From positions 5,084,001-5,148,000 of the forward strand of contig NZ_CP108025.1 in the NCBI RefSeq assembly GCF_041435095.1: a DNA stretch of 64,000 bases. Direction: 5' to 3'. The stretch's first letter is position 1. Every line of letters begins with the position of its first letter. Below, piece after piece: positions 1 to 7,652 of the stretch. The DNA comes from Kitasatospora sp. NBC_00315. GTDB taxonomy: Bacteria > Actinomycetota > Actinomycetes > Streptomycetales > Streptomycetaceae. Under the pieces are notes generated by a model. It saw only the letters and a program-made list of their open reading frames with translations. It was not told where the DNA came from and searched no databases. A program made the position numbers and the translations under genes.

Positions 1-473
1 GGCTGCCGTCCATCTGGGAGGCCCTGCAGTGCTGCGGCGCCGACCGACTCGGCCACGGCGTGCGGATCATCGACGACATCACGGTGGCCGAGGACGGCGG
101 CGTCGAGCTCGGCCGGCTCGCCGCGTACGTGCGCGACAAGCGCATCCCGCTGGAGATGTGTCCGACCTCCAACCTCCAGACGGCGGCGGCGTCCTCCTAC
201 GCCGAGCACCCGATTGGCCTGCTCAGCCGCCTGAAGTTCCGGGTCACCGTCAACACCGACAACCGGCTGATGAGCGGTACCAGCATGAGCAGGGAGTTCG
301 GCCACCTGGTGGAGGCGTTCGGCTACCGGCTGGGCGACATGGAGTGGTTCACCGTCAACGCGATGAAGTCGGCGTTCCTGCCCTTCGACGAGCGGCTCGC
401 GATGATCAACGACGTGATCAAGCCGGGTTACGCCGAGCTCAAGGCGGAGTGGCTGTTCAGCGTCGGCGACTGA
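1..473 (+). CDS. add: Adenosine deaminase, C-terminal part (5' end outside window)
   Basis: Reading from base 3, the frame gives about 156 residues that match the C-terminal third of adenosine deaminases. These enzymes hydrolyse (deoxy)adenosine to (deoxy)inosine and ammonia in purine salvage. Visible family signatures are GADRLGHGVRI, which carries the catalytic-face histidine, EMCPTSN, and VNTDNRLMSGT, where the family places its metal-binding aspartate. The gene ends at a TGA with no close downstream partner on the same strand. It lies on the same side of the window as deoC and a purine nucleoside phosphorylase, so a nucleoside-catabolism role fits. The N-terminal metal-binding HxH motif lies outside the window and cannot be checked. 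Confidence 0.93.
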   Translation, partial: LPSIWEALQCCGADRLGHGVRIIDDITVAEDGGVELGRLAAYVRDKRIPLEMCPTSNLQTAAASSYAEHPIGLLSRLKFRVTVNTDNRLMSGTSMSREFGHLVEAFGYRLGDMEWFTVNAMKSAFLPFDERLAMINDVIKPGYAELKAEWLFSVGD

Positions 474-706
474 GCCCGGCGGGACGGCCCGCACCCCTCG
501 TCGGCCGGTCGGGCGGGCGCCGTCGGCGCGCCCTCGCCCGGCTGGTGGCGCTCATCCGACAAGTAAGCCGTGTGAGTGAACGGGCTTTGATGCGCACGCG
601 ACGCAGTCACTACGGTGTGCCAGTCATTGCTGACACGGTGTGGCGGCGGGCCTCCTTCGGTGCGCCCGCACGCCGCCCACCGACGAGGACTCAAGGGGAC
701 CAACTC

Positions 707-1081
707 ATGAAGCAGGCCACTCTCAAGGTTGCCGGCGTCGCCGCTCTCGGCGTCGCGATGGCTGCGGCCGCCGCCGGCACCGCATCCGCCGCCCCGGCCG
801 CCGCAGGCGGACTCGGCCTCCCCACCAGCACGCTGACCAACCCGGCCCTGACCGGCGCCGCGACCAACGCGGTGAGCACGCTGCCCGGCGGCGACAAGCT
901 CGCCAGCACGGTCGGCACGCTCAGCCCGAGCTCCGGCCAGGCGGTGCCCCCGGAGCTGGCCTCCGTCACCTCCGCCCCGGCCGACCGCGCGGGCGTGCCG
1001 TCCGTCCCGGGCCTGAGCAGCACCCCGGTCGGCGGCCTCACCGGAGTGCTCGGCGGCGCCGGTCTGCCGCTGGGCGGCTGA
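707..1081 (+). CDS. Small secreted Ala/Gly-rich protein
   Basis: The 124-residue product starts with MKQATLKVAGVAALG and has a clear Sec signal peptide with cleavage expected after TASA-APA near residue 29. The mature part is low in complexity, rich in Ala, Gly, Ser, Pro and Thr, and has no cysteine. It may be a small cell-wall or secreted protein; I recognise no enzymatic domain. The start is chosen because the signal peptide begins there and an AAGGGGA-like ribosome site lies about 8 bases upstream. The 233 bases before it hold no other gene. A very strong hairpin follows immediately. Function is unknown. Confidence 0.72.
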   Translation: MKQATLKVAGVAALGVAMAAAAAGTASAAPAAAGGLGLPTSTLTNPALTGAATNAVSTLPGGDKLASTVGTLSPSSGQAVPPELASVTSAPADRAGVPSVPGLSSTPVGGLTGVLGGAGLPLGG

Positions 1082-1100
1082 CGCACGGCGAACGGTACGC

Positions 1101-1157
1101 GTACGGCGCCGGGCCGCCCGCCCCCGGGGTTCGGGGGCGGGCGGCCCGGCGCCGTAC
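1101..1157. terminator. Bidirectional terminator with a 26-bp perfect stem
   Basis: Bases 1101-1126 pair perfectly with 1132-1157 around a 5-base loop. It lies between two convergent genes, the secreted-protein gene ending at 1081 and the PspC-like gene ending at 1177, so it can stop transcription from both sides. Confidence 0.9.
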
Positions 1158-1176
1158 ACCGCTGGGGTGCGGTGGC

Positions 1177-1359
1177 TCACGGCTCCTGCGGCAGCACCAG
1201 CCACAGCGCCAGGTACACCAGGAACTGCGGGCCGGGCAGCAGGCAGGAGACCAGGAAGAGCACCCGGACGGTCCACGGGGTGAGGCCGAAGCGCTCGGCG
1301 ATCCCGGCGCAGACGCCGGCGATGACACGGTGGTGGCGGGGGCGGGCGAGGCTGCTCAT
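1177..1359 (-). CDS. Small PspC-domain membrane protein
   Basis: The 60-residue protein is essentially one PspC domain. It has a basic N-terminus, the RVIAGVCAGIAERFG motif typical of the family, and one hydrophobic segment (about residues 33-56) ending in LPQEP. PspC domains occur in phage-shock and envelope-stress proteins of the inner membrane; the exact role of these single-domain Streptomyces forms is not established. The ATG has a GGAGA ribosome site 5-10 bases upstream. The VanZ-like gene lies 187 bases upstream on the same strand. Confidence 0.82.
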   Translation of the reverse strand: MSSLARPRHHRVIAGVCAGIAERFGLTPWTVRVLFLVSCLLPGPQFLVYLALWLVLPQEP

Positions 1360-1546
1360 GGCGGTCTCCGACGAGGTTGCGGCCCGGTTCCGGTCCCTCC
1401 GGCGGGCATGTCCCCATCCTGCGGCCGGGCGGTGGCCCCGGGCGTCGGCCGCGAAGCGGATCCCGCCCCCGGCATCTCACCGGGGTGGCGCGGGCGTTCC
1501 TCGGGGTGGTTCTCGGGGTTCGTCCCCGAGAAGGCCGGCCCGGTGC

Positions 1547-2167
1547 TCAGCGGGCCCGGGGAGCCGGACGGCCGTAGACCGGCAGCGGCGCCGGGCGGGC
1601 GCCGGGCACCGGCGGCGGAGCCGGCGCCTGCACGGGCGGGCGGGGCCGCGCGGGTGCGGGGACGCGAACGCGTACCGCGTGGCGGCGCAGCAGCGCCCGC
1701 CCGGCCGGCACGACGGCGAGATGGACGGAGCAGGCGCCGAGCACGCCCAGCAGGATGTGGTCGACGTCCAGCACGTGACCGGGCACCGAGGAGGCGAGGA
1801 ACTCCAATGCGGTGGCCAGGACCGCGGACAGGCCCGCGACCCGCAGGAACGAGGGCAGCCAGGGCGCCCGCGCCCGCCCGCCCGCCAGCGGGAGCAGCAC
1901 CCCGAGCGGGGCCAGCAGCAGCAGCTCGCAGGCCACCCGCCACAGCGCGGCGCCGCCGCCCTCGGCCAGCGCCCGGCGGACCGACCCGAACGGGCTCAGA
2001 TTGGTGTCGTACACCCAGGTCACCGGCAGTGGCCGCAGGACGAACCAGAGGACCGTCGCCAGGTGGAGCGAGAGGCCGACCAGACCCGCCGTCCGCAGCG
2101 GCCGGGACACCACGGGGGCGGACGACGGAACCGCCGCCCGTCCGGCCGGCTCGTTCTCGGTCCGCAC
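1547..2167 (-). CDS. VanZ-like membrane protein
   Basis: The product is an integral membrane protein with about four hydrophobic segments and VanZ-family features: NLSPF after the first helix, LAPLGVLLPL, and an acidic DVDHILLGVLGA segment. The C-terminus is Pro/Arg-rich. VanZ proteins are implicated in teicoplanin resistance in enterococci, but the Streptomyces members have no proven role. The start is uncertain: the open frame extends to 2422, which would overlap the lipoprotein gene, and GTG codons occur at 2209 and 2167. I chose the GTG at 2167, giving 206 residues, because it has a GGA just upstream and gives a family-like length. A terminator-free gap separates it from the AfsQ genes. 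Confidence 0.72.
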   Translation of the reverse strand: MRTENEPAGRAAVPSSAPVVSRPLRTAGLVGLSLHLATVLWFVLRPLPVTWVYDTNLSPFGSVRRALAEGGGAALWRVACELLLLAPLGVLLPLAGGRARAPWLPSFLRVAGLSAVLATALEFLASSVPGHVLDVDHILLGVLGACSVHLAVVPAGRALLRRHAVRVRVPAPARPRPPVQAPAPPPVPGARPAPLPVYGRPAPRAR

Positions 2168-2282
2168 TCCGACACGCTCACCGCGTGTGCTGGTGCCATC
2201 TCGCTGCACAGCGGGGAGGACGCGACCGGGGGCCGCTGCGGTTCCCGCCGCCCGGGCGCCGGTGTCCGGGCCGGGCGGCCGG

Positions 2283-2714
2283 TCAGGGGCAGCCGGGCCG
2301 GCCGCTGCCGGAGGCGGAGGGCGAGGGCAGGGCGCTGAACAGGCCGTCCGCGGGCGCGGTCGGCGGCGCCTGCGGCGCCGTGTCGGCCCGGGTCTGCGTC
2401 CTGGCCGCCGAGGCCTTGGCACCCGGCGCGCCGTTGCCGCGCGCCGTCGACGCGGCGGGTGCGGCCGAGGGGGTGATCACGGCGCCGGGCACCTGCACCG
2501 GGCTCGGGCAGGCCGTCCGGCTGGCGGGCCCGCCGGCGTCCACCGGAACGGCGGTGGGCCGGATGCCGCAGCCCGTCGCCGCGGCCGTGACCAGGGCGGC
2601 CAGCACCACCGCGCCGACCAGGCCCCGCCGGGCGCGCCGGTGGCCGCCGGGCGCGGGGCGCCGCCGGGGGAGCTGCCGCGGCGGGAGGTGGCGCCGGGTG
2701 TGGTGCGCGTTCAA
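2283..2714 (-). CDS. Lipoprotein of the AfsQ two-component locus
   Basis: The 143-residue protein has an Arg-rich N-terminus, a hydrophobic core (GLVGAVVLAALVTAA) and a lipobox-like AATGC with the lipidated cysteine at about residue 49. The rest is a Pro/Ser/Ala-rich linker with two more cysteines and no recognised domain. The likely start is a TTG (2712-2714) overlapping the TGA of the histidine kinase gene as TTGA, which suggests translational coupling. A lipoprotein in this position is a feature of afsQ loci as I know them, where it may serve as an accessory sensor for AfsQ2; that role is inference. Confidence 0.68.
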   Translation of the reverse strand: MNAHHTRRHLPPRQLPRRRPAPGGHRRARRGLVGAVVLAALVTAAATGCGIRPTAVPVDAGGPASRTACPSPVQVPGAVITPSAAPAASTARGNGAPGAKASAARTQTRADTAPQAPPTAPADGLFSALPSPSASGSGRPGCP

Positions 2715-4213
2715 CGGGAGTCCTCGTCCTGATCGGCGGGGGGCGGCTGGGTGAGCGGCAGGGTCAGGGTGAAGAGCGCGCCCCGCTCGCCGTTCGCGGC
2801 CTCGATGGTGCCGCCGTGTATCCGGGCGTTGGCCATCGCGATCGACAGGCCGAGGCCGCTGCCCTCGGAGCGGGCCCGGCCCTTGTCCGCCTTGTAGAAC
2901 CGGTCGAACACGTGCGGCAGCACGTCCTCGGGGATGCCGGGCCCGCTGTCGGACACCTCGACGACCACGTTCTCGCCGCGCTCGCGGACCTTGACCCGCA
3001 CCGGCGAGCCGCCGTGCTTGAGCGCGTTGCCGATCAGGTTGGCGAAGACCACGTCGAGCCGGCGGGGGTCCACCACGGCCCGCACCCCGCGCGGGGCGTC
3101 CAGCTCGACCGCGTCGTACCAGGCCCGGCCGTCGATGCAGGACATGATCAGGTCGGCGATGTCCACCTCGTCGGCGACCAGTCTGGCGGTGCCGGCGTCG
3201 AAGCGGGTCACCTCCATCAGGTTCTCGACCAGGTCGGAGAGCCGCCGGGTCTCGCTCACGACCAGCCGGACGGCCGGCTCGATCATCGGGTCCAGCGACT
3301 CGGCCTCGTCCTCCAGGATGTCCGTCACCGCCGTCATGGCGGTCAGCGGGGTGCGCAGCTCGTGCGACATGTCGGCGACAAAGCGCCGGCTCTGCGCCTC
3401 GCGCGCGCTCAACTCCTCGACCTGCTCGTGCAGTGACTGCGCCGTCCGGTTGAACGTCCTGGCCAGATCGGCGAGTTCGTCGGCCCCCTCGACTTCGAGC
3501 CGGGTGTCGAGCCGGCCTTCGCCGAGTTGCCGGGCGGCCTCGCCGAGCCGCTTGACCGGCCGCAGCACCGTCGCCGAGGCGGCCTGCGCGAGCAGCGCGG
3601 AGCCGATCAGCGCCAGCAGCGTCGCGATGGCCAGCGACCAGCCGAGGGTGTTGAGGTCGGCCCGCTCGTTCTCCAACGACTTGAACATGTACGCGGTCGG
3701 GCCGGTCGGTACGACCTTGGTGCCGCCGATCACGAAGGGCCGGCCCGAGAGGTTCTGCCGCTGCCAGTACAGGTGGTACGCGTCGGGGTTGCTCGCCGTC
3801 AGTTCGCGCTGCTTGTTCACCGCGGTGCGCAGGGCCGGGGGCACCTGGGCGAGGGTGTAGAGCGAGGGCTCGGAGGAGGCGACGCAGTCCGGCCGGGCGT
3901 CGTCGACGACCAGCACGTCGTAGCTGAGTCCGGAGGAGGCCACCTGGTCGGCGAGCCGGGTCAGTTCCTCGCAGGTCGCGCCGAGCGGCAGCTCGGAGAC
4001 GTTGCGGGTGAGCGAGACCCGGAAGTCGTTGAGGGCGGTGTCCTGGGCGCGTTTGAGCACGGCGTCCCGGTTCAGCCAGTACGCGATCCCGGAGGCCGAG
4101 ACGGCGGTGGTCAGCGCGACCACGGCGAACACCGCGATCAGCCGTACCCGCAGCGAGCGCAGCCTGCGCCACGGCCCGGTGGCGAACCGCCGGGTCCTCT
4201 GATGGTCAGTCAC
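2711..4213 (-). CDS. afsQ2: Sensor histidine kinase AfsQ2
   Basis: The 500-residue membrane sensor kinase pairs with the response regulator just upstream. TM1 lies around residues 23-45, an extracytoplasmic sensor around 46-190, TM2 around 191-212, followed by HAMP, a HisKA domain with DMSHELRTPL (phospho-accepting His at about 284) and an HATPase domain with the N box NLIGNALKHGG, DSGPGIPE and GSGLGLS. The start is a GTG at 4213; 77 bases separate it from afsQ1. In S. coelicolor, AfsQ1/Q2 responds to nitrogen conditions (glutamate) and affects antibiotic production and development. The assignment rests on domains plus the diagnostic order sigQ, afsQ1, afsQ2, lipoprotein. Confidence 0.88.
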   Translation of the reverse strand: MTDHQRTRRFATGPWRRLRSLRVRLIAVFAVVALTTAVSASGIAYWLNRDAVLKRAQDTALNDFRVSLTRNVSELPLGATCEELTRLADQVASSGLSYDVLVVDDARPDCVASSEPSLYTLAQVPPALRTAVNKQRELTASNPDAYHLYWQRQNLSGRPFVIGGTKVVPTGPTAYMFKSLENERADLNTLGWSLAIATLLALIGSALLAQAASATVLRPVKRLGEAARQLGEGRLDTRLEVEGADELADLARTFNRTAQSLHEQVEELSAREAQSRRFVADMSHELRTPLTAMTAVTDILEDEAESLDPMIEPAVRLVVSETRRLSDLVENLMEVTRFDAGTARLVADEVDIADLIMSCIDGRAWYDAVELDAPRGVRAVVDPRRLDVVFANLIGNALKHGGSPVRVKVRERGENVVVEVSDSGPGIPEDVLPHVFDRFYKADKGRARSEGSGLGLSIAMANARIHGGTIEAANGERGALFTLTLPLTQPPPADQDEDSR

Positions 4214-4290
4214 TTCTGCCTGTCGCGTCTCGTCGGGTCGAAGGCACGCCGGGTCACCCGGGGGCCGTGGATCGGTCGGGGCGACCGCGC

Positions 4291-4968
4291 TCACGCGGGC
4301 GGGTCGAGCCGGTAGCCCACCCCGCGCACCGTACGGATCAGGGTCGGCGCCGACGGCACATCCTCCACCTTCGCCCGCAGCCGCTGGACGCAGGCGTCCA
4401 CCAGCCGCGAATCGCCCAGGTAGTCGTGCTCCCAGACGAGGCGCAGCAGTTGCTGGCGCGACAGTGCCTGGCCCGGCCGGCGGCTCAGCTCCAGCAGCAG
4501 CCGCAGTTCGGTCGGCGTCAGCTGGAGGTCCTCGCCGTCCTTGGTGACGGTCATCGCCGAACGGTCGATCACCACCGATCCGTAGATCGACGAGTCGGAG
4601 CTCTCCCGCTCGCCGCGGCGCAGCACGGCCCGGATCCGGGCGTCCAGCACCCGCGGCTGCACCGGCTTGACGACGTAGTCGTCGGCGCCCGACTCCAGGC
4701 CGACCACCACGTCGATGTCGTCCGAGCGCGCGGTCAGCAGGATGATCGGCAACTGGTCGGTGCGCCGGATCCGGCGGCACACCTCGAATCCGTCGATGCC
4801 GGGCAGCATCACATCCAGCACGATCAGGTCCGGACGCTGCTCCTTGAAGAGCTTCAGTCCGTCCTCGCCCGAGGCGGCGGCGGCCACACGGTGGCCCTGG
4901 CGGGTGAGAGCGAGTTCGAGGCCGGTCCGGATGGCGTCGTCGTCCTCGATCAGAAGGAGGAAAGGCAC
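4291..4968 (-). CDS. afsQ1: OmpR-family response regulator AfsQ1
   Basis: The 225-residue regulator has a receiver domain (residues 1-115) with the acidic pocket EDD, phospho-acceptor Asp52 in LIVLDVMLPG, and K at DDYVVKP. A winged-helix DNA-binding domain follows (about 130-223), ending RTVRGVGYRL. The length matches AfsQ1 of S. coelicolor as I recall it. The start is a GTG with AAGGAGG about 6 bases upstream (reverse strand). The gene is divergent from the sigma-factor gene at 5289, and the 320-base gap contains a perfect copy of the published AfsQ1 binding pattern. Its direct partner is the kinase downstream. Confidence 0.92.
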   Translation of the reverse strand: MPFLLLIEDDDAIRTGLELALTRQGHRVAAAASGEDGLKLFKEQRPDLIVLDVMLPGIDGFEVCRRIRRTDQLPIILLTARSDDIDVVVGLESGADDYVVKPVQPRVLDARIRAVLRRGERESSDSSIYGSVVIDRSAMTVTKDGEDLQLTPTELRLLLELSRRPGQALSRQQLLRLVWEHDYLGDSRLVDACVQRLRAKVEDVPSAPTLIRTVRGVGYRLDPPA

Positions 4969-5150
4969 GGCCTCATTCTGGCTCACCCGGGCCGCCGAAT
5001 CACCCCCGTGGGTGCCATGGTGAGCGCCCGCACAGCGGCCGGCGGGACGCGGATCCGCGGGCGGCGCAACCGGAGGGAGCGGTTCGGGCGTCATCGCGAG
5101 CGGAGCGGAGGGGGACGGAGCAGGGGTACGGGCCTCGCCTCCCGGCCGCT

Positions 5151-5166
5151 GTGACAGCCCTGTGAC
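5151..5166. promoter_or_regulatory. Predicted AfsQ1 operator
   Basis: The sequence GTGAC-AGCCCT-GTGAC fits the direct-repeat pattern GTnAC-n6-GTnAC described for AfsQ1 targets. It lies in the afsQ1/sigQ intergenic region, 183 bases from the afsQ1 start and 123 bases before the sigQ start. It probably mediates control of sigQ and possibly autoregulation. Confidence 0.75.
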
Positions 5167-5288
5167 AGTCGGCGGACAGCGCCATCACAACCGGCGGGCA
5201 GGATTTTCCATGTCGCCGCAGTACGCAGGGCCCACCGGCCCGGCGGGGCGGCACCAGGAACCGCTCGTACCGATCAAGGGGGCGCACG

Positions 5289-6272
5289 ATGAACGCACCG
5301 CTTCAGACCCGGAGCAACCCGGCCGTCCGGAAGCCGCGTTCGTCAGCCGGCACCCAGCCGGTCGGCCACCGCACCCGGTACGAGGTCAGGACCGACGAGA
5401 CGTCCGGTGCCGTGGTCGTGCGGGGGTGCGCACACAGCACCGGTGGGAACACTGTCGGGCGCCGCGTGGGGGGCGTCGGCAGGACGGGGGAGCTGTACGG
5501 GATCGGCCGGCGGGGGAACGCGGCCGACTCCGCCAACACCCTCACGCTGCGGGGAGTCCTCCCCGTACGCGTCGAGGGCAAGGACGCCCCGGGGGGTACG
5601 GGGAGCGGCCTGCGGACGTTCGGTTCGGGGGAGCCGGACGGCCGCGCGGCCGCAGGTGCGACGCTGCTGCGGTTGTCTCCCGCGGTGGAGCGCACCGGCG
5701 AAGGCGTGCAGGGAGACGCGCAGGGGGAGCACCCGGCCGTCGCGGAGGACCACATCACGGAGTTCACCGCGTACGTGCGCGAGCGCCGCGCCTCCCTGTA
5801 CGCCACCGCCTACCACCTGACCGGTGACCGCTACGAGGCCGAGGACCTGCTGCAGAGCGCGCTCTTCAGCACCTACCGGGCCTGGGGCCGGATCACCGAC
5901 AAGGCCGCGGTCGGGGGCTACCTCCGCCGCACCATGACCAACCTGCACATCTCCGCGTGGCGGCGGCGCAAGCTGAACGAGTACCCGACCGAGGAGCTGC
6001 CGGAGGCGGTCGGCGACACGGACGCGATGGGCGGCACCGAGCTGCGCGCCGTGCTCTGGCAGGCGCTGGCCAAGCTGCCGGAGAACCAGCGCACGATGCT
6101 GGTGCTGCGCTACTACGAGGGCAAGACCGACCCGGAGATCGCCGACGTGCTCGGCATCAGCGTCGGCACCGTCAAGAGCAGCATCTGGCGCGCCCTGCGC
6201 CGGCTGCGCGACGACGAGCACCTGAACCGCACCGGTGACACCGCGCACGCCTTCGGCGAGCTGGTGGCGTAA
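5289..6272 (+). CDS. sigQ: SigE-subfamily ECF sigma factor SigQ
   Basis: The 327-residue protein has an ECF sigma region 2 (RRASLYATAYHLTGDRYEAEDLLQSA, about residues 160-190) and region 4 with an HTH (LPENQRTMLVLRYYEGKTDPEIADVLGISVGTVKSSIWRALRRL in outline, about 262-308). About 150 residues of low-complexity Arg/Gly/Thr-rich sequence precede region 2, far longer than typical SigE-family factors of around 170 residues. The ATG has a good AAGGGGG ribosome site, but an internal start near residue 140 cannot be excluded. In S. coelicolor, sigQ is divergent from afsQ1 and is an AfsQ1 target. No anti-sigma gene is adjacent. Confidence 0.85.
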   Translation: MNAPLQTRSNPAVRKPRSSAGTQPVGHRTRYEVRTDETSGAVVVRGCAHSTGGNTVGRRVGGVGRTGELYGIGRRGNAADSANTLTLRGVLPVRVEGKDAPGGTGSGLRTFGSGEPDGRAAAGATLLRLSPAVERTGEGVQGDAQGEHPAVAEDHITEFTAYVRERRASLYATAYHLTGDRYEAEDLLQSALFSTYRAWGRITDKAAVGGYLRRTMTNLHISAWRRRKLNEYPTEELPEAVGDTDAMGGTELRAVLWQALAKLPENQRTMLVLRYYEGKTDPEIADVLGISVGTVKSSIWRALRRLRDDEHLNRTGDTAHAFGELVA

Positions 6273-6392
6273 CCGGGGACGGGACGGGCGGGGAACACAC
6301 AGGACTCCCGTCGGGGGACGGGACACCAGGTCGCGGGGATCGCGGCGCCCGCTCGGGGGAGCGGGACGCCGCGGGGGAGCCCGCGCCCGGAG

Positions 6393-6439
6393 ACGGCGGT
6401 CGGCCCGGTGCGGGGGAGATGCACCGGGCCGACCGCCGT
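6393..6439. terminator. Strong bidirectional terminator
   Basis: A 19-bp perfect stem (6393-6411 with 6421-6439) with a 9-base loop lies between the convergent sigQ and kinase genes. The rest of 6273-6517 is G-rich spacer without a recognisable gene. Confidence 0.88.
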
Positions 6440-6517
6440 TTCGTCGGTCCGGGCCCGACGGGCCGGCCCGCGTCCCCCGGGGGCACGACGGGCCGGATGC
6501 CCCGGCGCGAAGCCTTC

Positions 6518-7165
6518 TCAGGCGCTGACGGGCAGGTTCTGCGGGCGGGCGGCGGCCACCGCGCCGACGCGGCGCCCCGCCTCCGGCCCGGGGCAGGCGT
6601 ACGCGCCCAGACCCACCTGTCGGGCCACGATGTCCTGCTCGGCGCGCATCAGACGCCAGCCACGGCGTACCAGGACGGGCAGCGACTTGCGTCCCTCGCG
6701 GACGTCCCGGCGCAGCCGTCGCCAGGCGGTGGTCAGCGGGCGGTTGCGCAGGCAGATCGCGTCACCGAGCAGGCCGTCGGCCGCGCAGCGCCCGACCAGT
6801 TCGGCCGCGAAGATGCCCTCGGCGATGAACGCGGGCGCCCCGGCCAGATCGAGGGTGTGCGTGCCCGCCCGGCCGTTGTCGGGGATCGAGTAGACCGGGA
6901 CGTCCGCGCGGCCGGACTCGGCGAGCTGTCGGATGGCCGCCACGGCCTGCTCGCGGTGCCAGGAGAGCGGGGAGTCCCAGTCGACGGCGCCGTCGGTGAG
7001 CAGCGGCAGCGTGGGGTCGTCGCCGTCCTTGTAGAAGTCGTCGAGCTGGAGCACGGGAAGCCCGCTCCGCTCGGCCAGTGAGGACTTCCCCGACCCGGAC
7101 GGCCCGGAGAGCAGGATCACCAGGGCACGGGCCGGCGGCACGGGGTTCAGCGGGGAGTCACTCAC
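6518..7165 (-). CDS. P-loop uridine kinase-like protein
   Basis: The 215-residue protein has a Walker A motif GPSGSGKSS (residues 21-29), the LDDFYKDGDD segment and the DWDSPLSW segment typical of uridine/cytidine kinase-like P-loop kinases, and FIAEGIF as a probable Walker B-like strand. Uridine kinases phosphorylate uridine/cytidine with ATP or GTP in pyrimidine salvage. This protein is at the short, divergent end of the family, so substrate specificity is not proven. The GTG start gives the sequence before the P-loop its usual short length. The neighbourhood contains nucleoside-salvage genes, consistent with that role. Confidence 0.78.
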   Translation of the reverse strand: MSDSPLNPVPPARALVILLSGPSGSGKSSLAERSGLPVLQLDDFYKDGDDPTLPLLTDGAVDWDSPLSWHREQAVAAIRQLAESGRADVPVYSIPDNGRAGTHTLDLAGAPAFIAEGIFAAELVGRCAADGLLGDAICLRNRPLTTAWRRLRRDVREGRKSLPVLVRRGWRLMRAEQDIVARQVGLGAYACPGPEAGRRVGAVAAARPQNLPVSA

Positions 7166-7315
7166 GAGAAACCAGTCTGACGCATCGGGGTGCGATGCCG
7201 AAACCGGTCGGATGTGACTCTTCGCGGCGGATGGCCGCGTCCGCGGTGGAGCCCGGCCGCGAGAGGCCGGAAACCAGGTCAGGGGATGGCAGAAGAAGAT
7301 CTACCCTGACCGCTG

Positions 7316-7500
7316 TTGTCGATCTTCCTGGGTGGAGCAGGCGCCGCCGTCCTGGCCGACCCGGGCATCGTCCGTGGCCTGCGGGAGGCGGCCCGGGAGG
7401 CGCCGGCCGGGACGGCGGAGGACGTCCGGCGGTTCCTGGAGGTCGGCCGGTACGAGGCCCGTCCGTCGGACGACCGGGTGCGGAAAGGCGACGGACCCGC
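7316..7500 (+). pseudogene. Possible remnant of an ALF-repeat protein
   Basis: A frame opening at a TTG reads through GIVRGLREAAREAPAG, then EDVRRFLEVGRYEARPSDDRV, which resembles one unit of the short ALF repeats (VRxFLxxGxxEARxxDxRV) found in large actinobacterial secreted or toxin-like proteins. The frame then runs on antisense through the aldehyde dehydrogenase gene, so it does not end naturally. No signal peptide or second repeat is present. It is either an orphan repeat left by deletion of a larger gene or a coincidence; the 487-base gap 7166-7652 holds no other gene. Confidence 0.3.
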
Positions 7501-7527
7501 GCCAGGGGGGGAGAGGCGCGGGTCCGT
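7491..7527. terminator. Terminator downstream of the deoC-aldehyde dehydrogenase operon
   Basis: A 13-bp perfect stem (7491-7503 with 7515-7527) surrounds an 11-base G-rich loop. It is placed about 125 bases after the end of the minus-strand operon. Confidence 0.7.
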
Positions 7528-7652
7528 CATGGCACGTCCGGACCCTGGGGGGGTAGGGCACTGGGGACGGCCAGTCTGTGGAGTTGTACCGGTCGCGGTC
7601 GCAGCGCTCGGCGTACTGCCGGTCGGCGCCGTACGGCTCCGGCCGTGGAGGG

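Noticed and set aside
1096..1105. Palindrome GTACGCGTAC resembling the deoC-type operator
   Set aside because: It lies downstream of a gene, beside a terminator, is shorter, and differs from CTACGCGCGTAG. No promoter is expected there.
640..2754. Long plus-strand open frame of about 700 codons
   Set aside because: It runs antisense through the PspC, VanZ and lipoprotein genes and across a terminator; the protein is Arg/Pro-rich and shows no domain.
5162..5827. Plus-strand open frame starting inside the AfsQ1 operator
   Set aside because: It overlaps sigQ in another frame and gives low-complexity sequence; the GTG start is part of the operator.
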